Source of the DNA: Chitinophagaceae bacterium IBVUCB2
GTDB lineage: Bacteria; Bacteroidota; Bacteroidia; Chitinophagales; Chitinophagaceae
Direction of reading: 5' to 3'
DNA length: 64,000 bases
NCBI GenBank assembly: GCA_002127295.1
Contig: NFUV01000001.1
Location: 1,674,001 to 1,738,000 of the forward strand
Shown here: one piece after another, positions 16,721-26,016 of the stretch
Layout: the number at the start of each line of letters is the position of its first letter
Numbering within the stretch: position 1 is the first letter of the stretch
Notes under the pieces: model-generated
Database searches by the model: none
The model's input: the letters and a program-made list of their open reading frames with translations, nothing else
What the model was told of the DNA's origin: nothing
Program-made: the position numbers and the translations under genes

Positions 16721-17836
16721 ATGAGCCAGAAACTTACAATACAGGCGGTTGAGTTATACAAACTATCTATTCCGCTTATTGAACCGTTCATTACTTCGTT
16801 AGGAACAGATGAAGCCGCTGAAAATGTAGTCGTTAAAATAATTACCAGCGAAGGTATTATTGGATTTGGCGAATGCAGCCCTTATATGCCGATCAATGGT
16901 GAAAGTCAGGCCAGTTGTTTTATTACCGGGCAATATTTTGCCAAAGCATTAAAAGGAAAAAATGCATTGGATATTGAAAGCTGTATTGCATTAATGGACT
17001 CCATCATTTATGCCAATACCAGTATTAAAAGTGCTTTTGACATTGCCCTGTATGATATTGCTTCGCAACATGCCGGTGTACCACTCTACAAATTTTTAGG
17101 GGGCGACAATACCAAAACAATCATTACCGATTACACCGTAAGCATTGGCGAACCAGAAAAGATGGCAGCCGATGCTATGAAAATAAAAAGCCAGGGTTAC
17201 CCTGCTATAAAAATAAAGTTGGGTAAAAATGGAAAGAAAGATGTAGAAAGGATCAGGGCCATCCGCAAAGCAGTGGGCAATGAAATACCATTACGTATTG
17301 ATGCAAACCAGGGATGGAAAGTAAAAGAAGCGATCGAAACATTAAATGCCTTGCATGAGTTTGATATACAGCATTGCGAAGAACCGATTGCCCGCTGGAA
17401 ATTCATGAAACTAAAAAAAGTAAAAAAGAATAGTCCTATTCCCATTATGGCAGATGAATGCTGCGGTGACGACCATGATGCTCAGCGATTGATCGAATTA
17501 GGTGCTTGCGATTATTTCAATATCAAACTCGGGAAATCGGGTGGTATTTTTAAAGGATTAAAAATGGTGAAGCTGGCCGAAGCTGCCAATATCCATTTGC
17601 AGGTGGGGGCAATGATCGAATCCCGGTTGGCTATGACAGCGTTTGCCCATTTTTCTTTGTGTAGTCCGTTAATAGAACATTTTGATTTTGATACTGCACT
17701 CATGTTCAGAGAAGATCCCGTAACAGGGGGCATACAATATAAAGCGAATGGTGTTGTAGAAGTGCCGGAAGTTGCAGGACTGGGAGCAACGATCGATGAA
17801 AGCTGGCTGAGCAGGATGGAGAAAGTGAGTATTTAG
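16721..17836 (+). CDS. Dipeptide epimerase (enolase superfamily)
   Basis: Enolase-superfamily enzyme likely to epimerise dipeptides such as L-Ala-L-Glu, as in recycling of murein peptides. The 371-residue protein has the N-terminal capping domain (1-130), then the barrel. Catalytic Lys164 and Lys166 are in AIKIKLG, metal ligands are Asp194 (RIDANQGW), Glu220 (CEEP) and Asp245 (MADE), and the second-side Lys269 is in NIKLG. The DFD at 322-324 (FDFDTALM) fits the DxD that binds the substrate ammonium in dipeptide epimerases, and separates it from muconate cycloisomerases. Substrate specificity cannot be read with certainty. A weak -7-like TATCTTTA lies at 16694-16701. Confidence 0.86.
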   Translation: MSQKLTIQAVELYKLSIPLIEPFITSLGTDEAAENVVVKIITSEGIIGFGECSPYMPINGESQASCFITGQYFAKALKGKNALDIESCIALMDSIIYANTSIKSAFDIALYDIASQHAGVPLYKFLGGDNTKTIITDYTVSIGEPEKMAADAMKIKSQGYPAIKIKLGKNGKKDVERIRAIRKAVGNEIPLRIDANQGWKVKEAIETLNALHEFDIQHCEEPIARWKFMKLKKVKKNSPIPIMADECCGDDHDAQRLIELGACDYFNIKLGKSGGIFKGLKMVKLAEAANIHLQVGAMIESRLAMTAFAHFSLCSPLIEHFDFDTALMFREDPVTGGIQYKANGVVEVPEVAGLGATIDESWLSRMEKVSI

Positions 17837-18034
17837 ATTTTTTACTCCCGGTAGAGAGTGCAACCTCAATGTAATAGCTACCTGGCCAGTCCCATGATTT
17901 GGTTATGAACAACCTTTCGGCGAAACCTCAACGGCAGTTGGAAAACAACTACTTCTTTAGACCAAAAAACGCCTTATCCAAACACCTCTTACATTTAATT
18001 CCCGATATTTAATAACTTTATCAGCGTATACAAA

Positions 18035-18484
18035 ATGAATACACTGAAATACAAGATTTTGTTGGCAGACGACGATGAGGATGATTGCACTTTTTTTAAA
18101 GAAGCAATGGATGACTTGCCTTTTTCTGTAACCATTATGACAGTCAGCGATGGAGTACAGTTAATGAAATTTTTATCTGATACATCCTCCATCAACTTAC
18201 CTGATATTCTTTTCCTGGACCTTAATATGCCACGAAAAAGTGGTTTCGAATGCCTGTCGGACATAAAATCGATCGATAAATTAAAACATCTCCCTGTAAT
18301 TATCTTTTCCACTTCCCTTGATTTGGATGTTGTTGATCTGCTTTACAAAAGAGGGGCTATTTATTACATCCGCAAACCCGGCGATTTTTCCAAACTAAGA
18401 AAAGTAATACTTGATGCACTTACTATTACTACCCAAAACAATTTTAAACAACCTGCTAGAGATAATTTTATTCTTCAACCTTAA
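18035..18484 (+). CDS. Single-domain response regulator (Rcp1-like)
   Basis: A 149-residue CheY-like receiver with no output domain. The acidic pocket (ADDDEDD, about 11-17), phosphoacceptor Asp62 (LFLDLNMP), the switch Ser/Thr region IIFSTS and Lys114 (RKPG) are all present. It lies 11 bases upstream of the multi-PAS histidine kinase gene and is surely its operon partner. With no DNA-binding domain, it probably acts by protein contact or as a phosphate shuttle. A -7-like TAACTTTA (18013-18020) precedes it; the final base differs from consensus. Confidence 0.92.
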   Translation: MNTLKYKILLADDDEDDCTFFKEAMDDLPFSVTIMTVSDGVQLMKFLSDTSSINLPDILFLDLNMPRKSGFECLSDIKSIDKLKHLPVIIFSTSLDLDVVDLLYKRGAIYYIRKPGDFSKLRKVILDALTITTQNNFKQPARDNFILQP

Positions 18485-18495
18485 TATATTTTTGA

Positions 18496-21400
18496 ATGGG
18501 TGGTACAAATAAGGGCCATTATTTCCTGGCAGGTGGAGGAGAAATGGGTGAACTGACAAGGGCTAAAGACTGGAGTAAAACACCCTTAGGTGATGTTGAA
18601 GGATGGCCGCAAAGTTTACGTACTACACTCAGCCTTCTTTTAAATTCTAAGTTCCCTATGTTCTTATGGTGGGGAAAAGAACTTACTTGTTTTTATAATG
18701 ATGCCTATCGACCAAGCTTGGGAGAAAATGGAAAACACCCCAACATTTTAGGACAAAAAGCGGAAGACGCCTGGCCAGAGATCTGGCCGATCATTCATCC
18801 GATGATAGAGCAGGTAATGGCAGGTGATGGTTCAACATGGAGTGAGAACCAGCTTATTCCTATATTTCGCAATGGCAAAATTGAAGATGTATACTGGACA
18901 TTCAGCTATAGCCCTGTATATGATGAATCCGAAAAAATCACAGGGGTATTAGTCATCTGTAATGAAACAACAGAAAACGTAACCACATTAAAAAAATTAG
19001 AAGAAAGCAATAGTCGTTATTTAAACAATATCATACAGGCTCCTACTGCCATGTGTATTTTCAGGGGTAAGGATCATGTGGTAGAAATTGCCAATGACAA
19101 GATGCTTGAAATATGGGGTAAACGAAAAGAAGAAGTCATCAACAAACCCATCTTTGAAGGTTTGCCGGAGGCAAAAGGACAAGGCCTTGAGTCTATGCTG
19201 GATGAAGTGTATGAAACGGGGAAAAAATTTATTGCCAATGAACGTCCGGTTAATTTGCCCCGCAATGGAAAGCTGGAACTTATCTATGTTAATTTTGTTT
19301 ACGAAGCATTGAAAGAAGCTGATGGAACAATTTCTGGTGTTGTAGCCATAGCAATAGAAGTAACCGAGCAAGTTATATCCCGTTCCAAAATAGAAGAAAG
19401 CGAACATAAAGTAAGAGCAGTTGTAGAAAATGCTCCTTTCGCTATTGGGGTATATGTGGGAGAAGAAATGCGTATAGAACTTGCCAACCAATCCATTATT
19501 AATATTTGGGGGAAAGGGAATGATGTGATCGGAAAATCCTTCCAAGAAATTCTTCCTGAACTGAGCAATCAACTAATTTTTGAACAAATCAAAAATGTTT
19601 TTGTAACAGGGCAAGCCTTTCACAATACCAATACTGCGCTTGACCTGATCGTTGATGGCAAATTGGGTACTTATTATTTTGATTACAGTTTTATTCCTCT
19701 ATATGATCTCAGCGGCAATATATATGCGGTAATGAATACCGGGGCAGATCTTACTGATTTGTATTTAGCAAAGAAAAGAATAGAAGAAAGTGAGCAGGAT
19801 CTGCAAAGCATGGTGCTACAATCTCCAATAGGTATTTGTTTATTGGATGCTGCTACACTGGTAACCGAAATAGTGAATGAAAGTTTTATTGAAGTTGCCG
19901 GAAAGCGGAGGGATGAAATTGCCGGAAAATACTATTGGGATACTTTCGCTGAGGCAAAACCATATTATGAAGCAGCACTTAAAAATGTAGTTGATACAGG
20001 TGTCCCTTTTTATGCCAATGAAGTAGAAATGATGCTGATCCGGCATGGCAGGGAAGAAATAATATATGTAACGTTTGTATATGCTCCCTTGAAAAACAAA
20101 GAGGGAGAAGTAAAAAAAATAGCTGTTTGGGTGCTGGATAATACACAACAGGTAATAGCCAGACAAAAAATTGAGGAAGCGGATAAACGTTTCCGCAATA
20201 CGGTAAAACAAGCTCCAGTAGGAATAACAATCTTACGAGGAGCTGATTACATGGTGGAAATGGCCAATGAAGCATACCTGGAACTGGTGGGCCGGGAAGA
20301 AACAACTTTTGTTGGCAAACCCCTGTTCGAATCTTTACCGGAAGTAAAAGAAGTAGTAGGTTCCTTATTGGATAATGTTTTTAAAACCGGTATTCCTTAT
20401 CATGGAAATGAAGTAGCTGTTCCAATCAACAAATACGGGAAACAGGAAATTTCTTACTTCGATTTTTTATATCACCCTTTGAAAGAAATAGATGGAGATA
20501 TCTCAGGAATAATTGTAACTGTTACAGATGTAAGTGAAAAAGTTGAGGCCAGGAAGAAAACGGAACAAAATGAACAGCGACTTAATATTATAGTTGAAGC
20601 CAGTGAACTTGGCACCTGGGAATTGAATGCAAAAACAAGGGAGCCCAAATATTCCAGGAGATATCTCGAAATTTTAGGCGGTTATAAAGAGGATATAAAA
20701 TTAACGCATGAACAATTACTTCGGCATTTGCACCCGGATGACATGCCTGTCAGGGAGCAAGCATTTAAAGAAGCTTTTTCAACCGGGCATCTTCATTACG
20801 AAGCGAGAGTAATATGGCTTGATAATTCTATACATTGGATGGAAGGCAAGGGAAATGTTTTTTATGATGCTGATAACCAGCCGGACAAATTAATTGGCAC
20901 CATCAGGGATATTACACAAATAAAAAAACACCAGCAGGAACTGGAAGAAAGTGAAAAGCGGTTCCGTAACCTCGTTATGCAATCTCCAGTACCCAAAGCT
21001 ATTCTACGGGGTAAGGATATGGTGATCGAGATGGCCAATGTGACGTTGCTAAAAAATATATGGAGAAAAAAAGAAAGCGATGTTCAGGGTTATAAACTTT
21101 TTGAGGTATTCCCGGAACTGAAACAACAAAAATATGCTGCGCTGTTAGATGAAGTTTATACAACCGGCAAGGTTCATGCTGAATCGGAAGCACTGCTGTT
21201 GGTCAATGGAGATGATGGGCCTCATGCATTTTATGTGGATTTTGAGTATGCGCCATTGCGTGAATCCGATAACAGTATTTCCGGAATAAAAATTACGGCC
21301 ATTGATGTTACAGAAAAAGTAGAGGCCAGAAAAAAGATTGAAGAAAGTGAAAAGCGATTCCGTTCCTTAACAGAGAGTATTCCCCAGTTAATCTGGGAAA

Positions 21401-22482
21401 CCGATGAGAACGGGAACGCTTTGTTTGCCTCCGGAAAATGGTTGGAATATACGGGCATACGACCTGCAGGAGAAGCCGAATGGAGATCAATGATACACCC
21501 GGACGATTTTGAAGAAAATGCAAACACATGGAGCCATAGCCTTGCAACCGGGGAGATTTACAGGTCTGATGTACGGGTGCGGAGTAAAGATGGCAATTAC
21601 AGGTGGCATGCTATTATTGGAGAACCTGTTTTCGATAAGGACAATAAAATAATAAAATGGGTAGGGGCATTTACAGATATTCATACCGAGAAAGCTTTTA
21701 CACAGGAACTCGAAAAGCAGGTAGCAAAGCGAACGAAAGAGTTGGAGCAAAAAAATATTGACTTAGAGAATATGAATAAGGAACTTCAGTCTTTTGCCTA
21801 TATCTCCAGTCATGATTTACAGGAACCGCTGAGGAAGATCCAAACTTTTGCTACACTGATAGTTGAAAAAGAATCACAGAATTTATCGGAAAATGGAAAA
21901 GATAAATTCCGGAAGATGCAAAATGCCGCCCAGCGAATGCAAACATTAATTAATGACCTGCTCACCTACTCCAGAACCAACACCAACGAAAGGAAATTTG
22001 AAAAAACAGATCTTTCGTTAATTATTAATGAGGTTAATGAAGATCTGAAAGAAGAGCTGGAACAAAAGAATGCCCGCATTGAAAGTGAAGAAGTGGGTGA
22101 GGTAAATATTATTCCATTCCAGTTCAGGCAGTTGTTATACAACCTGGTAAGTAATTCGCTTAAATTTTCGAAAGCCGGCACACCTCCCCTTATAAAAATT
22201 AAAACTGAGATCGTTTCAGGCCAATCCTTCAATAAGTACCTTGCTAAAGAAACCAATTATTGCCATATCAGTATTTCAGATAATGGTATTGGTTTTGAAC
22301 CGCAGTACAGTAAAAAAATATTTGAAGTATTTCAGCGTTTACATGGACGAACGGAATATACCGGAACAGGCATTGGGCTTGCGATAGTAAAGAAAATTGT
22401 AGAAAATCATAACGGCTTTATAACCGCTAAAGGAGAGCCAGGCGAGGGAGCAACTTTTGATATTTATATTCCGGTAAAATAA
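18496..22482 (+). CDS. Soluble sensor histidine kinase with eight PAS-like domains
   Basis: A 1328-residue cytoplasmic kinase without signal peptide or membrane segment. About eight PAS-like modules follow one another (roughly 20-155, 165-295, 300-430, 430-560, 560-690, 690-815, 815-945, 945-1070), joined by a repeated linker of the form KIEESEKRFR and closed by ITG/ISG..DVTE motifs. A coiled-coil (KRTKELEQKN) leads to the dimerisation domain with phosphoacceptor His1106 in SSHDLQEPLRK. The ATPase domain has LLYNLVSNSLKF, SDNGIGFEP and GTGIGLAI. PAS modules 2, 4, 5 and 7 are most alike, pointing to internal duplication. Signals are unknown. It is the second gene of the operon that starts with the receiver. 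Confidence 0.93.
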   Translation: MGGTNKGHYFLAGGGEMGELTRAKDWSKTPLGDVEGWPQSLRTTLSLLLNSKFPMFLWWGKELTCFYNDAYRPSLGENGKHPNILGQKAEDAWPEIWPIIHPMIEQVMAGDGSTWSENQLIPIFRNGKIEDVYWTFSYSPVYDESEKITGVLVICNETTENVTTLKKLEESNSRYLNNIIQAPTAMCIFRGKDHVVEIANDKMLEIWGKRKEEVINKPIFEGLPEAKGQGLESMLDEVYETGKKFIANERPVNLPRNGKLELIYVNFVYEALKEADGTISGVVAIAIEVTEQVISRSKIEESEHKVRAVVENAPFAIGVYVGEEMRIELANQSIINIWGKGNDVIGKSFQEILPELSNQLIFEQIKNVFVTGQAFHNTNTALDLIVDGKLGTYYFDYSFIPLYDLSGNIYAVMNTGADLTDLYLAKKRIEESEQDLQSMVLQSPIGICLLDAATLVTEIVNESFIEVAGKRRDEIAGKYYWDTFAEAKPYYEAALKNVVDTGVPFYANEVEMMLIRHGREEIIYVTFVYAPLKNKEGEVKKIAVWVLDNTQQVIARQKIEEADKRFRNTVKQAPVGITILRGADYMVEMANEAYLELVGREETTFVGKPLFESLPEVKEVVGSLLDNVFKTGIPYHGNEVAVPINKYGKQEISYFDFLYHPLKEIDGDISGIIVTVTDVSEKVEARKKTEQNEQRLNIIVEASELGTWELNAKTREPKYSRRYLEILGGYKEDIKLTHEQLLRHLHPDDMPVREQAFKEAFSTGHLHYEARVIWLDNSIHWMEGKGNVFYDADNQPDKLIGTIRDITQIKKHQQELEESEKRFRNLVMQSPVPKAILRGKDMVIEMANVTLLKNIWRKKESDVQGYKLFEVFPELKQQKYAALLDEVYTTGKVHAESEALLLVNGDDGPHAFYVDFEYAPLRESDNSISGIKITAIDVTEKVEARKKIEESEKRFRSLTESIPQLIWETDENGNALFASGKWLEYTGIRPAGEAEWRSMIHPDDFEENANTWSHSLATGEIYRSDVRVRSKDGNYRWHAIIGEPVFDKDNKIIKWVGAFTDIHTEKAFTQELEKQVAKRTKELEQKNIDLENMNKELQSFAYISSHDLQEPLRKIQTFATLIVEKESQNLSENGKDKFRKMQNAAQRMQTLINDLLTYSRTNTNERKFEKTDLSLIINEVNEDLKEELEQKNARIESEEVGEVNIIPFQFRQLLYNLVSNSLKFSKAGTPPLIKIKTEIVSGQSFNKYLAKETNYCHISISDNGIGFEPQYSKKIFEVFQRLHGRTEYTGTGIGLAIVKKIVENHNGFITAKGEPGEGATFDIYIPVK

Positions 22483-22536
22483 ATCAATCATTACTCAATC
22501 TTTTCGTTGGCATCTTTATTACGCAAAGCTTTTTAT

Positions 22537-23490
22537 ATGAAATGTTTTCTCCTGCTTATTTGTGTCCTTTCGTATAAACTTGCCTATTCCCAACAGGTTC
22601 TAACTTTTGAAAAGCAGTTGAACCTTATACCGGAAGGAATAGCTATTCATCCCGGTAACGGAACCATCTATGTCAGCAGCTTTGCACAGAAAAAGATCAT
22701 TCTGATAAATGCCGATGGCAGCACAGCCAATTTTATTAATGAAGGCCAGGATGATTTTTTGGAAGGACTGGGAATGAAAATAGACACACAAAGAGGTTTT
22801 CTTTGGGCATTATCCAATATCCGGAAGGGGAAACAATTCACTTCACAAATACATGCCTTTGACCTCGCTACCGGGAAAACCACACATCATTTTAAAATAA
22901 CGGATACGATACCCCGGCTCTTTAATGACCTGGTGATCGATCAAGCAGGTGTATTATTAATTACAGATACCTATCACAGTTCGATCTATACATATGATCC
23001 GGCAATCAAAAACCTGGCAGTCCTTATCAATGATACATCAGCACTCAAATGGCCGAATGGTATCGAGTTTTTAGATGATAATAACCTGGTAGTAGCTACG
23101 TATGGAAAAGGTCTTGTCCGGGTAACTATTCCATCAAAAGAAATAAATTCACTAACAGGATACCTGGACAGGACTATAGTTTTTGGCCTTGATGGACTTG
23201 TAGTAAATGGTAATAACTTATATGGGGTTTACAATATTGCAAAAGAAGGAAATCATGGCAATGCTATTATTAAGTATACCTTGGATGAAAAAAAACATCG
23301 TATCATATCAGAAACCGTAATGGACAAAGGCAATCCTGCCTTTGCTGATCCCACCACGGCCGCCAAATTTGGCAACCGGCTGTATGTAATTGCCAACAGT
23401 CATTTGGATCAGTTCAATGCAAATAAAGAAACGGTAAAAGGCATTGAGAATAAACTAACCCCACTGAAGCTGGTATTGTATGCACTTTAA
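22537..23490 (+). CDS. Exported SMP-30/NHL-like beta-propeller protein
   Basis: A 317-residue exported protein with a signal peptide (MKCFLLLICVLSYKLAYS) and a six-bladed-propeller pattern of the SMP-30/gluconolactonase type: IPEGIAIHPGNGTIYVSSF, LFNDLVIDQAGVLLITDT, WPNGIEFLDDNNLVVATYG, FGLDGLVVNGNNLYGV. The NDLVID and WPNGI blocks match the loops that bind metal in SMP-30 proteins, but I cannot confirm catalysis. The ATG at 22537 is preferred to an upstream TTG at 22507, because the signal peptide begins there. It follows the kinase gene by 54 bases with no obvious terminator, so read-through is possible. Confidence 0.8.
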   Translation: MKCFLLLICVLSYKLAYSQQVLTFEKQLNLIPEGIAIHPGNGTIYVSSFAQKKIILINADGSTANFINEGQDDFLEGLGMKIDTQRGFLWALSNIRKGKQFTSQIHAFDLATGKTTHHFKITDTIPRLFNDLVIDQAGVLLITDTYHSSIYTYDPAIKNLAVLINDTSALKWPNGIEFLDDNNLVVATYGKGLVRVTIPSKEINSLTGYLDRTIVFGLDGLVVNGNNLYGVYNIAKEGNHGNAIIKYTLDEKKHRIISETVMDKGNPAFADPTTAAKFGNRLYVIANSHLDQFNANKETVKGIENKLTPLKLVLYAL

Positions 23491-23505
23491 TAATTCTACT
23501 TTCTA

Positions 23506-23979
23506 ATGGGACAAACTGACGACAATCATGTTAAAATACTTTTCCGTTACCATAGCCCTGTTTTAGAGGAGTGGACAGTTGAAACTATGTGGGCAGAAAT
23601 TGTAGATGCTGAAAAAGGTCTATACAAACTTGACAGTATTCCATTCTATGGACCGCTTGTGGCATCCGACGATATAATATTTGCAGAGTATGACAACGAT
23701 GAGGAAAGATTAACTTATAAAAAGACCGTTGAAAATTCAGGAAACTCGATTGTTACCGTAGTGATTATAGACAATACTACCGACATCAACTATATAAGAG
23801 ACATTTTTAAAGAGTTAGGTTGTTTATCGGAACGAGTCAATGATAGATATTTTTCCATGGAAGTTCTTGCAAACAATAATTATCATTTCATAAAACAGAA
23901 GTTAACAAACCTCGAGGACAAAGGAATTATTGATTACGCAGAACCCTGTCTATCGGATAATCATCGACAGCAGATTTAA
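23506..23979 (+). CDS. DUF4265 domain protein
   Basis: A 157-residue cytoplasmic protein of the DUF4265 family, by my recognition of the pattern VKILFRYHSPVLEEWTVETMW, YKLDSIPFYGPLVASDD, AEYDNDEERL and a C-terminal DYAEPCL. Function is unknown; family members occur as scattered accessory genes in many bacteria. It starts 15 bases after the propeller gene. The 165 bases after it contain an imperfect inverted repeat (CTACAG 23989-23994, CTGTTAG 24020-24026) and no gene. Confidence 0.8.
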   Translation: MGQTDDNHVKILFRYHSPVLEEWTVETMWAEIVDAEKGLYKLDSIPFYGPLVASDDIIFAEYDNDEERLTYKKTVENSGNSIVTVVIIDNTTDINYIRDIFKELGCLSERVNDRYFSMEVLANNNYHFIKQKLTNLEDKGIIDYAEPCLSDNHRQQI

Positions 23980-24144
23980 ATCAACTGCCTACAGCATTGG
24001 TTTCCTGCTCTGGGTTTTACTGTTAGCTAATCGGCCGGTTTTATGTTTAAAATAAAAATTCGTTTCTTTAATTGAAGTTTGCCTTGGTGGACACAGCAAC
24101 AATCACCCACAGCAGCAAGCCCCAACATCGCATAATTATATAAG

Positions 24145-24597
24145 ATGAAAAATCTCTTCCACTCAAAAGTCAAAGAAGAAATACTATCCCGAATTGATAA
24201 GCTTACACCAACGGCAAAAGCAAATTGGGGAAAGATGAATGTGAATCAGAATTTGCGTCATATAAGCATGTCTTTTGAAATTGCAACAGGCAAGCTTGAT
24301 CCTACCCCTGTTAAAGTGCCCCCTATACCAAAATGGCTTTTTAAATTGATTCTTTTGAATGCAAAGCCACCAAAAGAAAAAGCGGAAACATTTGAAGAAA
24401 CCAATATGGTTGCCAACAACATCAACCCCGCAGATTTTGAAGAAGAACGAAAAAATCTAAAGAGAGTGATAGAGGATTTTGTTAACAGCGATTCCTTGGT
24501 CCCCGTAAATAAAATTGCCGGTAAATTTAAAAAAGACGACTGGGGAAAACTGAACTATAACCATATAGATCATCATTTAAGACAATTCGGCGTTTAG
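24145..24597 (+). CDS. DUF1569 (DinB-like) protein
   Basis: A 150-residue protein of the DUF1569 family, which is related to DinB-type four-helix bundles. Seen in the sequence: the N-terminal [21 protein letters not shown] block and the C-terminal [14 protein letters not shown], both with His residues that could form a metal site. Activity is unknown; relatives are often guessed to be metal-dependent thiol transferases. A second DUF1569 gene with the same HHLRQFGV ending lies at 52488-52967. The upstream 165 bases show no consensus promoter box. Confidence 0.8.
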   Translation: MKNLFHSKVKEEILSRIDKLTPTAKANWGKMNVNQNLRHISMSFEIATGKLDPTPVKVPPIPKWLFKLILLNAKPPKEKAETFEETNMVANNINPADFEEERKNLKRVIEDFVNSDSLVPVNKIAGKFKKDDWGKLNYNHIDHHLRQFGV

Positions 24598-24647
24598 TAA
24601 TTAATGAACCCTGTATATCCTTACAACCACTACAACACACAATAAAA

Positions 24648-25271
24648 ATGACAGACCCCTGGACTGAAAGATGGAATGAAAGGTACAGTAGAGACGAGTT
24701 TGCTTATGGCGAACAACCGAACAATTATCTAAAGGAGCAATTAGAGAAATTACCTCCCGGCACCATCCTTTTCCCGGCAGAAGGAGAAGGACGGAATGCT
24801 GTTTTTGCAGCTACACTTGGCTGGACTGTTTCTGCGTTTGACATAAGCAATGAAGGAAAAAACAAAGCCATCAAACTTGCTGAAAAAAATAAAGTAACCA
24901 TTGACTACCAGGTTGGCGAATTGCAAACATTGAATTTTACACCCGGGCAATTTGATGCGATCGCCTTAATTTATGCTCACTTTCCTGCAACTATTAAGTC
25001 GCAATACCACAAAATATTTGATAGCTATTTGAAAAAAAATGGACTAATTATTTTTGAAGCTTTCAGCAAAAAACATATTGAATACGTAACGGCTAATGAA
25101 AAAGTTGGCGGACCCAAAGACATTGAAAGTTTATTTTCAATAGAAGAATTACAGCTGGACTTTCCGGGTTATGAAATTATAGAACTGGCGGAAAAAGAAA
25201 TTGAATTAAATGAAGGAGTTTTTCATAACGGAACAGGTTCAGTCATCCGATTTGTTGGGCGAAAGAAGTAA
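24648..25271 (+). CDS. Class I SAM-dependent methyltransferase (TehB/TPMT-like)
   Basis: A 207-residue methyltransferase. The N-terminal [21 protein letters not shown] is typical of the tellurite-resistance/thiopurine methyltransferase-like group. Motif I is present in a variant form ([16 protein letters not shown], about 40-55), followed by the acidic residue of motif II (VSAFDIS) and motif IV ([12 protein letters not shown]). The substrate cannot be told. It lies 50 bases after the DUF1569 gene and is convergent with the DNA glycosylase gene at 25319. Confidence 0.85.
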   Translation: MTDPWTERWNERYSRDEFAYGEQPNNYLKEQLEKLPPGTILFPAEGEGRNAVFAATLGWTVSAFDISNEGKNKAIKLAEKNKVTIDYQVGELQTLNFTPGQFDAIALIYAHFPATIKSQYHKIFDSYLKKNGLIIFEAFSKKHIEYVTANEKVGGPKDIESLFSIEELQLDFPGYEIIELAEKEIELNEGVFHNGTGSVIRFVGRKK

Positions 25272-25318
25272 ATAACTCCTGGCGGAAACTTTCTAACCGT
25301 CATAAGATCTCTACGATA

Positions 25319-25957
25319 TTATTTGATTTTCTCCTTGGGTCTCTTTTCTTTTACGATCGGCGCATTGTCTTTCCAACGCCATAAATGTACACAGGCATAC
25401 GTACGGTAAGGACTCCATTTTTTTGAGAGGCGCAGCATATCCTCTTTTAGTTTCTTTTTATCAGTATTGTCCAGCTTGTATAATTTGACCATAGCGTTTT
25501 GAATGCCGAGATCATCTACGGCAAATACATCTTCTCTTCCCAGTGCAAACATCAACAGCATTTCAATGGTCCATCTTCCTACACCTTTAATTACTATTAA
25601 ATATTCAATTACTTCTTCGTTTGTCATTTTGCCCAGCTTCTTTGCATCCATGCCAAACGCTGTTTCAAACTCGGCCACATTTTTTACGTAGCTCACTTTG
25701 TTGTTAGATAAACCAATACCCCGCAACTTTTCAAAAGGGGTGTCGAGAATTTGTTGTGCAGTGGGCTCTTTGTCACCGTATAAACTAAGAAATCGTTTAT
25801 AAATAACATCGGCCACTTTGGTAGATAGCTGCTGGCTCATGATGGAAGCGCAGAGATAAGTGCAGATGTTTTTTCTCTTTATTAATTTGTGAGTCGTTCC
25901 GTTCTCAACAAGTTTTTTAAATTTCTTATCTTTTGACAAGTGAAGAATGTATTCCAT
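25319..25957 (-). CDS. DNA-3-methyladenine glycosylase II family (HhH-GPD)
   Basis: Base-excision repair glycosylase that removes alkylated purines. The 212-residue protein covers the HhH-GPD core. ASIMSQQLSTKVAD is the conserved helix after the N terminus, LIVIKGVGRWTIEML (about 120-134) is the helix-hairpin-helix, and Asp149 in FAVDDLGI is the catalytic Asp. There is no [4Fe-4S] Cys cluster, so it belongs with AlkA-type enzymes, not Nth/MutY. A distant paralogue lies at 46299-46946. It stands alone on the minus strand. Confidence 0.9.
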   Translation of the reverse strand: MEYILHLSKDKKFKKLVENGTTHKLIKRKNICTYLCASIMSQQLSTKVADVIYKRFLSLYGDKEPTAQQILDTPFEKLRGIGLSNNKVSYVKNVAEFETAFGMDAKKLGKMTNEEVIEYLIVIKGVGRWTIEMLLMFALGREDVFAVDDLGIQNAMVKLYKLDNTDKKKLKEDMLRLSKKWSPYRTYACVHLWRWKDNAPIVKEKRPKEKIK

Positions 25958-26016
25958 AGATTATACCTAACCCTCAAAGGGAATTATTAGTTTGAAGTTT
26001 AAACCCAACTCAAGAC

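Noticed and set aside
19021-19572. 183-codon open frame antisense to the PAS kinase
   Set aside because: A mirror of the repetitive PAS coding sequence, with no family similarity and no promoter box.
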